NCBI RefSeq assembly: GCF_902493135.1
Contig: NZ_CABUOD010000005.1
Span: forward strand, 90,567-154,566
DNA: 64,000 nt
Source: an uncultured Parabacteroides sp.
GTDB lineage: Bacteria > Bacteroidota > Bacteroidia > Bacteroidales > Tannerellaceae
Direction of reading: 5' to 3'
Each line of letters starts with the position of its first letter. Within the stretch, counting starts at the first letter, position 1. This document shows, in pieces, positions 18,001-26,927 of this stretch. Below the pieces are notes generated by a model. That model saw only the letters and a program-made list of their open reading frames with translations. It made no database searches and was not told where the DNA came from. Made by a program: the position numbers and the translations under genes.

Positions 18001-19689
18001 CGAGATATGGGATTCGGGGTGCAGAAAATATCGATTACTTTTGATTTGCCTGACGGCATTACGGCTGTCAACCCATTGGGTGGGGATGTAGTTTCGGCGA
18101 TTGCCTCCGGTACTGCCTTCGAATTTTCCCTGCAAGTGGACAAAAACTATTTTCAGTCGTTGGATTCGATGACCGTATTGGCAAATGATTCCATATTGAC
18201 GGCAAATGCCGACGGTATTTACCGAGTGGACGGTCCGTCAAAAGATGTGACCGTTACAGTAAAGGGATTGGAAAGCATTGCTTATGAAGTCACGTTGAAA
18301 CAAAGCAAAGGAGGTCATATTTATTATACCGAAGATGGCAGCGATGGGATCCTTACGTTGCCTTGTAACAAACGGATTTCAGTGACGGCTGTACCTGATT
18401 TGAATTATAGGTTTGGGAAATGGAGTAACGGAAGTCAAGAAAATCCCTACACATTTACTGTATCGAGTGATACGACATTGGAGGCGACTTTCGTGCCGGA
18501 TGACAAATATTTTACGATTACGCTGCCTGTGTTGGAAGGAGTGACGGTCAAACCGTTGTCTAATTATTCGACCGAAGTGTTGCAAGGTGGAAAATTCCAT
18601 TTCTATTTGCGTTTTGCCGATGGGTATCGTGCCGAAAATCTGGTTGTCAAGGCAAACGGTGTAGTGTTGGATGCGAATGAAGAAGGGGTGTATAGCCTTT
18701 ATCGGATTGTCAAGAACTATTCCATCTCGGTGGAAGGGATCGTGCAGGATGGGGTGAAATTGAAATTGGCGGAGCATGTTTCCGCTGTGGACATTGCGAC
18801 TGCAACGGATGCCATGAAAGCGAAGCTCTATCCGGAATCGCTGATTTCTTTATTGGCAACGGCTCCGGATGGACAATATTTTTACAAATGGAATGACGGG
18901 AATAGCGACAACCCGCGTATCGTGACGGTTCGTGAGGCTTCCGGATTGTTGCCTTTGTTCCAACCGAGTTCCGGAGAGGGAGAATACGCCAAGATCCACC
19001 TTCCCAACGTTGTCGGTGCCGGTGTAGGCGTGCAGGTGGATATACACACGATCGAGGTAGGCGGCAAGATGCCGTTCAAAGTTGTGCTTCTGCCCGGATA
19101 CAGCCAAAGCGAGGTGAAGGTCACGGCCAACGGCAAATTGTTGGAGGAAGGACTGTCCATGCGTGCCGCCGGCAAGAGCCGTACGTTGGTCTATTCGCTT
19201 GCCGATGTGGAAAAAGAGGTGAAAATCGAGATCGGCGGCTTGAAACTCGATACTTATAATGTCGGCGTGGAGCAGTCGGAAGGAGGACGGGTGTCTGTCA
19301 GTCCGTTAGGACGGATTGAATGTGGCAAGCAGGTGGTATTCACGGCTATGCCGGATGCCGGGAACATGTTCGTCAAGTGGAGCGATGGGAATACGCTGAA
19401 CCCGTATCCTCTCTCAGTGGATGGCGACATGAATTTGAAAGCAGTGTTTATGCGCAGCGACATGGCGGTGGCGAATGAGGAGATTGCTCTGTCGGTTACA
19501 CGTATATATGCCCGTTCCGGTAAACTGTATGTGGAAACGAAGGCGTCCGGCCTATCTATCTGGAATATGGATGGGGTGTTGATAAAGAGGACTTTCGTTT
19601 CGGATGGTTGTTCTGTACATCCGTTGCCTGCCGGTCTGTATATCGTCAAAGTGGGAGAGGGAGAACCTGTAAAAATCAGGATTCGGTAA
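15046..19689 (+). CDS. Large InlB B-repeat surface protein with C-terminal sorting-like tail
   Basis: A 1547-residue secreted protein; the signal peptide ends after about GHA (residue 25) with no lipobox. Residues about 25-200 look like a right-handed beta-helix (short repeats such as VSGGEVKIHNCIITA). Residues about 220-823 hold eight Listeria-Bacteroides (InlB B / Flg_new) repeats of about 70-90 residues, each with a xNGG turn, a FxGW core and an ending like LYAKW. A divergent InlB repeat, a chitobiase-like module (about 908-985) and several KWSDG-type modules follow. The last 65 residues resemble type IX secretion or DUF6383-like sorting domains, ending in LPAGLYIVKVG and a basic tail. Likely a cell-surface adhesin; sits between the two cassettes. 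The first 1.9 kb is AT-richer than the rest. Confidence 0.85.
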   Translation: MERRNLFVICLVWLIGLMYPAMGHAVEVSSEKELKNAVANGGYIKLLQDINVESTVTISKDVELDLNNHYIKWSEDKTVVTVSVTGGNVIIKKGTINGSTRTGGLWKYTANALSISGGKVSIDDCTIEAYTGTKTTSAYNATGLKVSGGEVKIHNCIITAKSISHHIWGKEYHNKDAIDSHVEFSKIFAPGYGINGSVADNLKKSIEGTVEIKPIDYPILYQELNGGSKIQGGNYPSKYNVETPTFRIDTLAKKHYTFAGWRYGSGGKIVKDLYIEQGTTDTLKFTALFTPIEYPIVYERNGGFEKPDNENPKTYNVETKTGELGEAGRHYYKFGGWYKDQGLTQWFPGFEGRFYENPFYLYAKWIPIEYPVTFYNGTGEDAVQYTKFGTFNRSEEKGIDELPVPIEDDRIFKGWIEEGNTSILTNVEKGHESVELYATWNLVNFVVQYDLDGGTFGTGVQSVDRYTAETTKDVRWKTGVDVMKSGFVFKGWHLGSATGTVISQFPLNRHLEPATTSSDGLEVTFTLYAEWEEKVYDILFMPNGGEPIDCDAYKLANGVSEADMPVAKRKGYEFLGWYEKNDPEGKNKVESIPAGGTERITLVAHWEVIDYNITYENNGGTLDKPINTYTVEDVIVLPTPKKEHYTFAGWYTRKEGGEKLIANKISLATGDTTVYARWTPNVYHVTYETNGGTVIAGSFPYTYGETIKISKRTYKKNYDFSGWYMEETLKTPFDEKNKYGGDLTLYAKWGPKRYKIHYDMFHGEELPDDTYTTEESKLLPTNAIRPGFTFAGWYEDDMLTKGPVTKIEKGSSGDKTFYATWKPGYSVRFTQPENGKIEVKRRGDLLVSGDKVGEGVEITITATPADAKYGLKALSIGGKTYTTSPQTIKMPANDLYISAIFEDARAVASAPEIITDPENTDNMLMGTTVRVTLKKTDENTTLYYSISDGPKRLYEKPFELSSETAKLLTLKAYAVKEGYKDGVSVRDMGFGVQKISITFDLPDGITAVNPLGGDVVSAIASGTAFEFSLQVDKNYFQSLDSMTVLANDSILTANADGIYRVDGPSKDVTVTVKGLESIAYEVTLKQSKGGHIYYTEDGSDGILTLPCNKRISVTAVPDLNYRFGKWSNGSQENPYTFTVSSDTTLEATFVPDDKYFTITLPVLEGVTVKPLSNYSTEVLQGGKFHFYLRFADGYRAENLVVKANGVVLDANEEGVYSLYRIVKNYSISVEGIVQDGVKLKLAEHVSAVDIATATDAMKAKLYPESLISLLATAPDGQYFYKWNDGNSDNPRIVTVREASGLLPLFQPSSGEGEYAKIHLPNVVGAGVGVQVDIHTIEVGGKMPFKVVLLPGYSQSEVKVTANGKLLEEGLSMRAAGKSRTLVYSLADVEKEVKIEIGGLKLDTYNVGVEQSEGGRVSVSPLGRIECGKQVVFTAMPDAGNMFVKWSDGNTLNPYPLSVDGDMNLKAVFMRSDMAVANEEIALSVTRIYARSGKLYVETKASGLSIWNMDGVLIKRTFVSDGCSVHPLPAGLYIVKVGEGEPVKIRIR

Positions 19690-19750
19690 TCGCAAGTAAG
19701 GTCCGGTTGTGTTGATTGTTTGGAAAAGATTATGTGATTTCTGAAAGAAA

Positions 19751-19811
19751 GAACATGTAATCGGATAAATAGACCTTGTGAGGATTTTAGAGTTGTTGTT
19801 ATTTTGCAACG
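19751..19811 (+). promoter_or_regulatory. Promoter of cassette B, conserved with cassette A
   Basis: TTG at 19776-19778, 20 bases, TTATTTTG at 19799-19806. It aligns without gaps to 5542-5597 before cassette A, with the 15-base core ATAAATAGACCTTGT identical. GTTG and GCAAC half-sites flank the -7 box here. Unlike cassette A the leader to the start codon is about 95 bases. Confidence 0.8.
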
Positions 19812-19904
19812 ATTTTAAGGGTAGGGTATTAATTTATTATAGGGTAATATCACGATTGATTGTGCTGTTTCAGATTGTATGTACTAAGGTAAAAAGGTAT
19901 ACAA

Positions 19905-22544
19905 ATGAAAGAGTATCAATTACGTCATAGTCTGGGAAAGGCTATCTCATTTTCTTTTTGTGCATGGGTCTCGGTTGCAGGGCTCTTTTCCTGCGATTCG
20001 GATCGCTTGAACGGTGGGGGAAGTATAGGGATGTTGAGTTTAAATCTCGCCGCCGATACGACAAACATTAAGGGAGGAACTTTATCTACAAAAGCCGGGA
20101 ATATTTTAGACGGCTTTGAAGATGCGGACGAATATACAGTCCAAATCTTCCAGGAAAGTGACACGCTTAAAAGTGCTTTGTATAAGGATTTTCCGGACGA
20201 ACTGGAAATGAAAGAAGGGGCTTATACTTTACGTGCCTCTAAAGGAGAAAACTTACCTGCTGCTTTTGATAATCCTTATTTTGAGGGAACTGTGGATTTT
20301 GTCATCAAGAAAGACATGAAGACTCCCTTGGAGGTGACTTGCAAGATGGCAAATGCACGTGTTTATGCCAATTATACGGAAGATTTCCTGAAAGCTTATT
20401 CGGATTATAGTGTCTCATTGAAGACTTCTTATATGGATGGTTCCTTTACGATCACTAAAGGCGAGTCTCGCGGCGCTTATCTGCAAGTGGCAAAAGAAGG
20501 GACTCCGTTGAGTGTCGCTATCTCTTTAATGCGTAAAAACTGGAAAGAGCCCAAAGTCTATACCGTAACGGATCCGGCTATAACACTGAATCCGAAAGAA
20601 TCCGTCATATTGAATTTTGCTACGGATGGGAAGACGGGAGACGGGTTGGATTTATCCATTGTACTGGATGATGAGATGATTGAAACAGAATTAGTAGATT
20701 CTATTCCTGATTTTATGTGGAAGCCATTTGAGAAACCGACATTAGAAGCGCACGGATTTACTTCCGGACAGACGATGCAGATAACGAAAGGTGGAGTGAA
20801 AGAAGCGTATATCGCATTTGGTGTTCCTGCCGGAATCGGTGGTTTTAGTGTTTATGAAACTGTGAAAGGTTCGACTGATACCGTTAAATATGAATTGACT
20901 GTTGAGGGAAATGTTTCTGAATTAAAGAAGAAAGGTTATGATATAAATGTTCCGACTAAATCATTGTTGAATTATAGTGGAAACGGACAATTGCTTTTGG
21001 AAAAGATGTTGAATCAGTTGGAATGCTCGGAAACAGACAAACCGTATGAGTTTATATTTTTTGCAAAAGATAATTTGCCTAATACTAACTATACGGATAC
21101 TGTCCGATTATTTGCCGAAATCTATCCTGCTGCACCGATTGTTGAGTTTGAAGGTGAGTTTGGTTCTGTTGTAGAGGGCGAAGCAATGAAACACGATGTT
21201 ATAGCATCTATTGAAGCTGAAGGTAAGATTAAGGATGTTGTTGTAACGATTTCGACTGATACAGAAAAGAAAGGATATCATTATTCTATTGCTTCCGAAT
21301 GGGAACTGTTAGGGTGTACATTATCAAAAGCTGATGATGACACAAAGGCAACATTGACATTCCCGAAAACATTTACGGAAGGGTTGGATGCATTAGCTAA
21401 TGGAGATCAAACTTATATGATTTCTGTAAAAGTGGAAACGGGAATTGGCTTGGAGGGTAATACTTCAGTTGAGGTTTCACAGCCTTTGGCAATTAAAATG
21501 CCTGTTTTTGATTGGGCTATGGCTGATAATGAAGGGGATGTGTTTGCTAAACGAGCTATTTTAAGAGCGAGAGTTTCTCTGGGTAATGTTGATAAGATTA
21601 AATATGTGCATTCAAAGGGAACTTTGGTTAATGGAAGAGTAAAAGAAGGTTTGATTGTCATAGATACCTTGAAAGATTTAACGCCTAAAGAGTCATATAC
21701 TATTCAGCTTATTTATGATAATGGTCGTAATAGAAAGAAAACCGTTTCATTTAAAACAGAGGATGCTATACAGCTGACTAATGGAGAAATGGAAAACTGG
21801 AATGAAGATTGGACAAAATCTTTATATAGTGGTGCTAAAGTGGCGCTATGGGATAAAAAGTATTCAGTTATAGCAAATGATCCTCAAGGTTGGTCGACTG
21901 TAAATGATAAAACTTTTGGAGGAAATCCTAATGTTAAATCGACTTGGAATTTGCGTTCTTCCACTGTTAAAGCGTTAGGGAAAAAAGATAGTGGAGTATT
22001 GCTTCGAAGTGTTGGTTGGGACGATGGATCTGGTAATTCTTTTGAAGTTTTTGGGGTGACGGTGATTAAGCATTTTTCTGCTGGTAAATTATTTTTAGGT
22101 AACTATAGTTATGATCATAATAATGATACGGAAGTATATGATTATGGAATATCATTTACTTCAAGGCCATCTAAGGTGAAATTTTCATATAAATATATTC
22201 CGTATGGAGAAGATAATTCATTTAAAGTCCGGGCAGTAGCAGAGTATCGTGACGGCAATTCTGTTATATGTATTGGTCAGAGTGAGTATATCGGTTCTAA
22301 AGAAACTGATAACTATGTAGATGAAAGTTTTGTAATACAATATGCTTCTGAATATCTAAATCTTAAAGCAACACATTTTTATTTGGAATTTTCATCATCT
22401 TCTAAATATGATGATTTAGGTGGAAGTTTGACAGGAAATGCAAATGATTACTTGAATAAGTATTTTAGTCATTATAATAATTCCTATAAGTATTTTGAAG
22501 GTAGTAATCTTTATATCGACGACGTCGAACTAATCTACGAATAA
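19905..22544 (+). CDS. Cassette B gene 1: long DUF4493 lipoprotein with PCMD-like C-terminus
   Basis: An 879-residue lipoprotein (lipobox LFSC, Cys30). Residues about 38-250 are DUF4493 (GMLSLNLAAD, KEGAYTLRASKG, NPYFEG, CKMANARVYANYT). A second domain starts at IPDFMWKPF (about 270) and a third near 410. After a fibronectin-like segment, residues from LTNGEMENW (about 623) to the end resemble a PCMD domain with FSAGKLFLG and an ending LYIDDVELIYE. The first two domains align with cassette A gene 1, which stops after them. The later half is AT-rich relative to the first 700 bases. First gene of the operon; gene 2 begins 3 bases after its stop. Confidence 0.85.
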   Translation: MKEYQLRHSLGKAISFSFCAWVSVAGLFSCDSDRLNGGGSIGMLSLNLAADTTNIKGGTLSTKAGNILDGFEDADEYTVQIFQESDTLKSALYKDFPDELEMKEGAYTLRASKGENLPAAFDNPYFEGTVDFVIKKDMKTPLEVTCKMANARVYANYTEDFLKAYSDYSVSLKTSYMDGSFTITKGESRGAYLQVAKEGTPLSVAISLMRKNWKEPKVYTVTDPAITLNPKESVILNFATDGKTGDGLDLSIVLDDEMIETELVDSIPDFMWKPFEKPTLEAHGFTSGQTMQITKGGVKEAYIAFGVPAGIGGFSVYETVKGSTDTVKYELTVEGNVSELKKKGYDINVPTKSLLNYSGNGQLLLEKMLNQLECSETDKPYEFIFFAKDNLPNTNYTDTVRLFAEIYPAAPIVEFEGEFGSVVEGEAMKHDVIASIEAEGKIKDVVVTISTDTEKKGYHYSIASEWELLGCTLSKADDDTKATLTFPKTFTEGLDALANGDQTYMISVKVETGIGLEGNTSVEVSQPLAIKMPVFDWAMADNEGDVFAKRAILRARVSLGNVDKIKYVHSKGTLVNGRVKEGLIVIDTLKDLTPKESYTIQLIYDNGRNRKKTVSFKTEDAIQLTNGEMENWNEDWTKSLYSGAKVALWDKKYSVIANDPQGWSTVNDKTFGGNPNVKSTWNLRSSTVKALGKKDSGVLLRSVGWDDGSGNSFEVFGVTVIKHFSAGKLFLGNYSYDHNNDTEVYDYGISFTSRPSKVKFSYKYIPYGEDNSFKVRAVAEYRDGNSVICIGQSEYIGSKETDNYVDESFVIQYASEYLNLKATHFYLEFSSSSKYDDLGGSLTGNANDYLNKYFSHYNNSYKYFEGSNLYIDDVELIYE

Positions 22545-22547
22545 AAG

Positions 22548-23300
22548 ATGAAAATATTAAACAACATATCAATCTTACTGTTCAGCGTACTCAGTATGCT
22601 GGCAGTCTCTTGTCAGAAGGACGAGATTGGGAATAATGATGTTCCTGAAAACTATGGACAGCTTTCTTTGCAGTCGGTTGGAATTGATGATGAGATACAG
22701 GTTATAGGAACGAAAGCATTCAGTATGGATGCCGGTACTTTCAAAGTGGAACTGAAAAGTAATCCTACAAATGATTATCCGTTAGATACGACCATTGTAT
22801 TCGATTCTTTTGCAGAAATGCAAAAAAAAGATTTTATTGTATTACCGGTAGGAACTTATACAGTCAAAGCTTATTCGCGTGATAAAGTAGAAGGCGGTGT
22901 TTTTGATAGTCCGTATTTCTACGGTGAGAACAATAATGTTGTGATTTTGGAAAAGAAGATCACAACGGTCCCAGCTATTACTTGTACATTCCAGAGTGTA
23001 GCAGTAGATATTAAACTGACTACCAGTTTTAATCTGCTTTTTGAAGATAGCTATCTGATGAAAGTGATTAACGGGAAAGGCAAAGAATGTACGTTTACGA
23101 AAGAGAATAACGGTCAGGTTATCTATTTTGATGATGTGGATGGCGGCTTAAAACTGGAATATACAGTCAAGGCGAAAGATCTATCTACTGCTTATCCTAC
23201 CCGGACAAAAGAGCTTACGAAAAAAGGTCTGGCTCCTGCTCCGAACGATTATTATATAGTTGAATTTACGGGTGAAAACCCTGAAACTAAAGCACTTTAA
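22548..23300 (+). CDS. Cassette B gene 2: short DUF4493 lipoprotein
   Basis: A 250-residue single-domain member (lipobox AVSC, Cys22). DUF4493 landmarks: YGQLSLQSVG, a TKAFSMDAGTFKVEL segment, LPVGTYTVKAYS, SPYFYGEN, and the CTFQSVAVDIKLT strand pair. It matches cassette A gene 2 in position, length and C-terminal segment. The spacing of 3 bases upstream and 5 bases downstream implies one tightly coupled transcript. Function unknown. Confidence 0.85.
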   Translation: MKILNNISILLFSVLSMLAVSCQKDEIGNNDVPENYGQLSLQSVGIDDEIQVIGTKAFSMDAGTFKVELKSNPTNDYPLDTTIVFDSFAEMQKKDFIVLPVGTYTVKAYSRDKVEGGVFDSPYFYGENNNVVILEKKITTVPAITCTFQSVAVDIKLTTSFNLLFEDSYLMKVINGKGKECTFTKENNGQVIYFDDVDGGLKLEYTVKAKDLSTAYPTRTKELTKKGLAPAPNDYYIVEFTGENPETKAL

Positions 23301-23305
23301 GAAGA

Positions 23306-24613
23306 ATGATTATGAAAAGAAATATACATATCCTTTATTTATTGGTGTTTCTGATAGCAGGATTTACGTCTTGTGAAATGAAAGATGATCTGTTCGGTAA
23401 AAAGCCTTCTCGTGAGGATCTGCCTAAAGAAGTCGGTTTGTTGGATTTGAAGTTGGATCCGCAGATGGAAAAAACGATTACGGGAAATTCGACGAAAGCA
23501 ACCGATGAAAGTCTGGATGTAAACGATTTTTCGGTGAAGATCCTTGACGAGAATGGTGAGGTCGTAGAAGAATATGTATCTTATGCCGATATCGATGAGG
23601 TTTTGCTGGCAACCGGAAAATATCAGGTGGTTGCAACAAAAGGCGAGTTGAAAGATGCTGCCTACGATACTCCTTATTATGAAGGAAAAGATTCTTGTAC
23701 GATTACTTCACAGGAGGTCTCTTCGCTGATTACCCCTTGTGTGCTGAGCAATAAGAAAATAACGGTCGCTTATACCGAAAACTTCCAAGAGCGTTTTAAA
23801 GAAGATTATGAAGTGGTAATGACGAACGGCAATGGTGTCCTGACTTTAAAATCCGATGAAGAGAAAAAGCCATTCTTCAAAACTACCGACCAATTGGATT
23901 TTGTTCTTCATGCTACCACTCGTTCCGGTCTGGAAACACAATATTTTTGTGATCTGTATAACGATCCGACCGTGAAAGAGTATAATAATATCGTTGTCTG
24001 GCTGGATGTTGCCGAACCGGATGAACCGGTAGATCCCGATAAGCCTGTAGATCCGGACGAACCTGTAGACCCGGATGAGCCGACAGAAACCCCGGATTCT
24101 TTGAAACGTCCAATCATCAAAGTGGATATCCAATTGGTGGAACGTGAATATACGATTAAAATCCCTTCTGATTTCATTTCCGGCGATGATAATGGAGGTG
24201 GTAATTCCGGCGGTGATGGAGGTGGTTCCACTACTGCTAAAATCCAGTGGGGAGGAACAAATTTAGATTCACCGATTACATTGACGGAAGAGAATGCTTC
24301 TTCTACAAAAGTAGTTGTGACTATGACGATGCCGACCGGAGTAAGTGAAATGAAAGTAACAATTTCGTCTAATCATGATGATTTTATGGCGGCAGTAGCC
24401 GATATTGGTAATCCTTTTGATATGTTGAACTTGAATTCAATGCAGTCCCAACTTTTGAATGCCGTTCAAGAAGGCCAAAAGTCTGTTCGTTTTGATGTAA
24501 GTAATTTTATGTCCTTGCTGACAAGTTTTAAAGGAACTCATAAGTTTAATATTTCTTTGAAAGATAAGAATGGAACATCCAGTTCGAAAACATTAACTAT
24601 CATAGTAAAATAA
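23306..24613 (+). CDS. Cassette B gene 3: DUF4493 lipoprotein with PDEP repeat linker
   Basis: A 435-residue lipoprotein (lipobox FTSC; Cys23 from this start, Cys21 if the next ATG at 23312 is used). DUF4493 at about 45-230. The linker near 234-258 consists of repeated PDEPVD/PDKPVD hexamers, and a second linker near 292-308 is Gly/Ser-rich (GGGNSGGDGGG), where the cassette A counterpart has a Pro/Glu-rich one. The segment between the linkers (IKVDIQLVEREYTIKIPSDF) is conserved with cassette A gene 3. A C-terminal beta-rich domain of about 120 residues follows. Changing linkers around conserved modules suggests rigid spacers on the cell surface. Confidence 0.85.
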   Translation: MIMKRNIHILYLLVFLIAGFTSCEMKDDLFGKKPSREDLPKEVGLLDLKLDPQMEKTITGNSTKATDESLDVNDFSVKILDENGEVVEEYVSYADIDEVLLATGKYQVVATKGELKDAAYDTPYYEGKDSCTITSQEVSSLITPCVLSNKKITVAYTENFQERFKEDYEVVMTNGNGVLTLKSDEEKKPFFKTTDQLDFVLHATTRSGLETQYFCDLYNDPTVKEYNNIVVWLDVAEPDEPVDPDKPVDPDEPVDPDEPTETPDSLKRPIIKVDIQLVEREYTIKIPSDFISGDDNGGGNSGGDGGGSTTAKIQWGGTNLDSPITLTEENASSTKVVVTMTMPTGVSEMKVTISSNHDDFMAAVADIGNPFDMLNLNSMQSQLLNAVQEGQKSVRFDVSNFMSLLTSFKGTHKFNISLKDKNGTSSSKTLTIIVK

Positions 24614-24617
24614 GACA

Positions 24618-26837
24618 ATGACAAAATATATATTATCAATAATATCCGCTTTATTACTAATTGGCTTTGTGTCATGTGATGAAGAGAAAAAGGCAACCAA
24701 TGGACAAGGATATCTGTATTTGGGTATAGAGAAGAACGTCACATTGCAGACGAAGGCTGTCGATCCTGTTTTGAGTGTCGCTATCTTGAATGCGGCAGAA
24801 GATACGGTTAAGTATATTGCCGATTTTGAGGCTGAAAAAGCAGATGAAGGAATTCTATTGGATGCCGGTTCCTATCAGGTAGTCGTTGCTTCCGGTAAGA
24901 AAGACTCTGCAGCCTGGGAGTTACCGAATTTCTACGGAAAGACAGAATGTGACATTAAGACGAACCAGGTTACTTCGGCAAAAGTAACTTGTAAGATCGC
25001 GAATACGAAAGTAACAGTCGATTATAGCGACGATTTTAAGAAATACTTTACCGATTACAGTACAACGGTAAGTAATATTTCGGGTTCTTTGACTTTCGTG
25101 AAAGGTGAAACACGAGGCGGCTATTTTGCTCCGGAAACATTATTGGCTTTATTGAAGCTGACGAATACGGACGGTGAACAGTTTGAATTGAAACGTGAAT
25201 ATGCCGATATCCAGGAACGTTGTCATTATAAACTTTATTTCAAATTGAGTGGCGATCCGGAAACACCGGATGATAGCGGAGAAGCAGGAGGTAAGTTTGA
25301 TGATATAACGATTGACGAGAGAGCCGATACGGTGATTGTTTCTATCCCTATTAAAGTGGAAGATCTGGAAAATATCAAGGCTCCGGAATTGAAGTTGGAA
25401 GGATTTGGAGAGAATAATAGTTTGGAAGCTAAAGAAGGTGAGTTTGCTCATAATATCTTGAAAGCTGTTGCTTCTTGCGGTATTGAGAAGTTGATGGTAA
25501 CGATACAGTCAGATTCTTTGAATAATCGTGTGGGGATTCAATCTTTTGATTTAGCAAGTTTGGATGCTGCAACAAGCGAAAAATTGGAAAGTATTCACTT
25601 CCCGGTTCAATCGGTTAAGAGTGAAACTGATACATTGACATTCGATTTGACTGCGATGAGTAATGCGTTGAAATCTTTTGATGAAAGCATCCAGACGCAT
25701 AACTTTACCTTTACAATAACAGATGCGAAAACGCAGGAACAAAGTATATCATTTTCTTATTCAGTGAAGCCGAATGTCGCTGTTGTCACCAAAGAGATTG
25801 CAACCATGAATATCTGGTCTACGTTTACTTTCTTTAGCGGTGAAAGTGATAGTGATGAAGGTTTCGGCTTTGAATATAAAAAAGTTTCTGATAGTGAATG
25901 GACTCCGGTAACTGTTGCTTCTAAGAATAAGGACGGAAAGACGTTCAGTGCTTTTGTCCAAGGTTTGGAACCGAAAACAGAATATGTATATCGTGCTGTA
26001 AGTAATGACCAAGAAGGAAATCCGATTTTTGGAAATGAGGTTAATTTTAAAACGGATTATGCGAATGAGGATGATAATGGAAATCCGTTTGTGCCGAATT
26101 TGGGATTTGATGATTGGTCTTATATAGGTTCGGTTTGGTATGCGAAAAGCCAAGGAGAAGAGACCTTTTGGGATTCTGGAAATCTGGGTTCGAGCACATA
26201 TAAGAAAACAAACCCTACCCAGTCGACCACTGATACTCGTTTACAGAAAGGATCAGCCGCCATATTAAAATCACAGTATGTTGGACTGGGAGGGAGTTTA
26301 GGAGCTTTTGCCGCCGGTAATCTTTATACGGGAGTGTTTGGCAAAACACAAGGAATGAGTGGTGCTACAATTAATATGGGGCAACCTTTTTCTAATCGTC
26401 CTACTCAATTAAAAGGATGGTATAAATATAATCCTGCTAAAATCAATTACTCTAAAGTTGATTATATCCCTTCAAATGGATCTGTAACTGACACATGTCA
26501 TATTTACGTTGCTTTGTTTTATGATTGGTCTAATCGTTATCTCGTTGATACAGGGGGTAAAAAGTATGTCGATCTTAATGAAGCAGCAGGTTTTGGGGAA
26601 TTTAAAACAGCAGAGAAGGTTGACGAGTATACAAATTTTGTAATTGATATTAAATATAAAGAGAGTGGGCTTAATCGTAAACCTACATATATATTAATTG
26701 TAGCAACAGCAAGTAAATACGGTGATTATTTCACCGGTGGAGAAGGTAGTACATTATGCCTTGATGAATTCGAACTCAAATACGATTACAACCCCGCCTC
26801 CTTCGTCGGTACATCCTTAGAAGGTTTGGCAGAATAA
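24618..26837 (+). CDS. Cassette B gene 4: DUF4493 + PCMD lipoprotein
   Basis: A 739-residue lipoprotein (lipobox FVSC, Cys20). Domains: DUF4493 (about 28-215, with GYLYLGIEKN, DAGSYQVVVASG, PNFYGKTE, CKIANTKVTVDYS), a middle region to about 400, a fibronectin-like module (TEYVYRAVSNDQEG) and PCMD from VPNLGFDDWS near 491, with FWDSGNLGSS, FAAGNLYTGVFG and ILIVATASKYGDYFTGGEGS. It parallels cassette A gene 4. Unlike cassette A, where gene 5 starts at once, 90 bases containing a long hairpin separate it from gene 5. Confidence 0.87.
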   Translation: MTKYILSIISALLLIGFVSCDEEKKATNGQGYLYLGIEKNVTLQTKAVDPVLSVAILNAAEDTVKYIADFEAEKADEGILLDAGSYQVVVASGKKDSAAWELPNFYGKTECDIKTNQVTSAKVTCKIANTKVTVDYSDDFKKYFTDYSTTVSNISGSLTFVKGETRGGYFAPETLLALLKLTNTDGEQFELKREYADIQERCHYKLYFKLSGDPETPDDSGEAGGKFDDITIDERADTVIVSIPIKVEDLENIKAPELKLEGFGENNSLEAKEGEFAHNILKAVASCGIEKLMVTIQSDSLNNRVGIQSFDLASLDAATSEKLESIHFPVQSVKSETDTLTFDLTAMSNALKSFDESIQTHNFTFTITDAKTQEQSISFSYSVKPNVAVVTKEIATMNIWSTFTFFSGESDSDEGFGFEYKKVSDSEWTPVTVASKNKDGKTFSAFVQGLEPKTEYVYRAVSNDQEGNPIFGNEVNFKTDYANEDDNGNPFVPNLGFDDWSYIGSVWYAKSQGEETFWDSGNLGSSTYKKTNPTQSTTDTRLQKGSAAILKSQYVGLGGSLGAFAAGNLYTGVFGKTQGMSGATINMGQPFSNRPTQLKGWYKYNPAKINYSKVDYIPSNGSVTDTCHIYVALFYDWSNRYLVDTGGKKYVDLNEAAGFGEFKTAEKVDEYTNFVIDIKYKESGLNRKPTYILIVATASKYGDYFTGGEGSTLCLDEFELKYDYNPASFVGTSLEGLAE

Positions 26838-26858
26838 TCGCATCGTCATGCATTTCCA

Positions 26859-26899
26859 ATTCCATCGCCGTGTATTTTATTTTCATGGCGATGGAATTA
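26859..26899 (+). promoter_or_regulatory. Long hairpin inside cassette B operon
   Basis: Arms 26859-26873 and 26885-26899 pair over 15 bases with one G-T pair (AATTCCATCGCC with GGCGATGGAATT plus three more). The loop is 11 bases of A and T. There is no T run after the stem, so it is more likely an RNA processing or stability element, or a leaky terminator, than a full terminator. Cassette A has nothing at this junction. Confidence 0.75.
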
Positions 26900-26927
26900 A
26901 ATATTCAAATTGAACACATAATAAACA

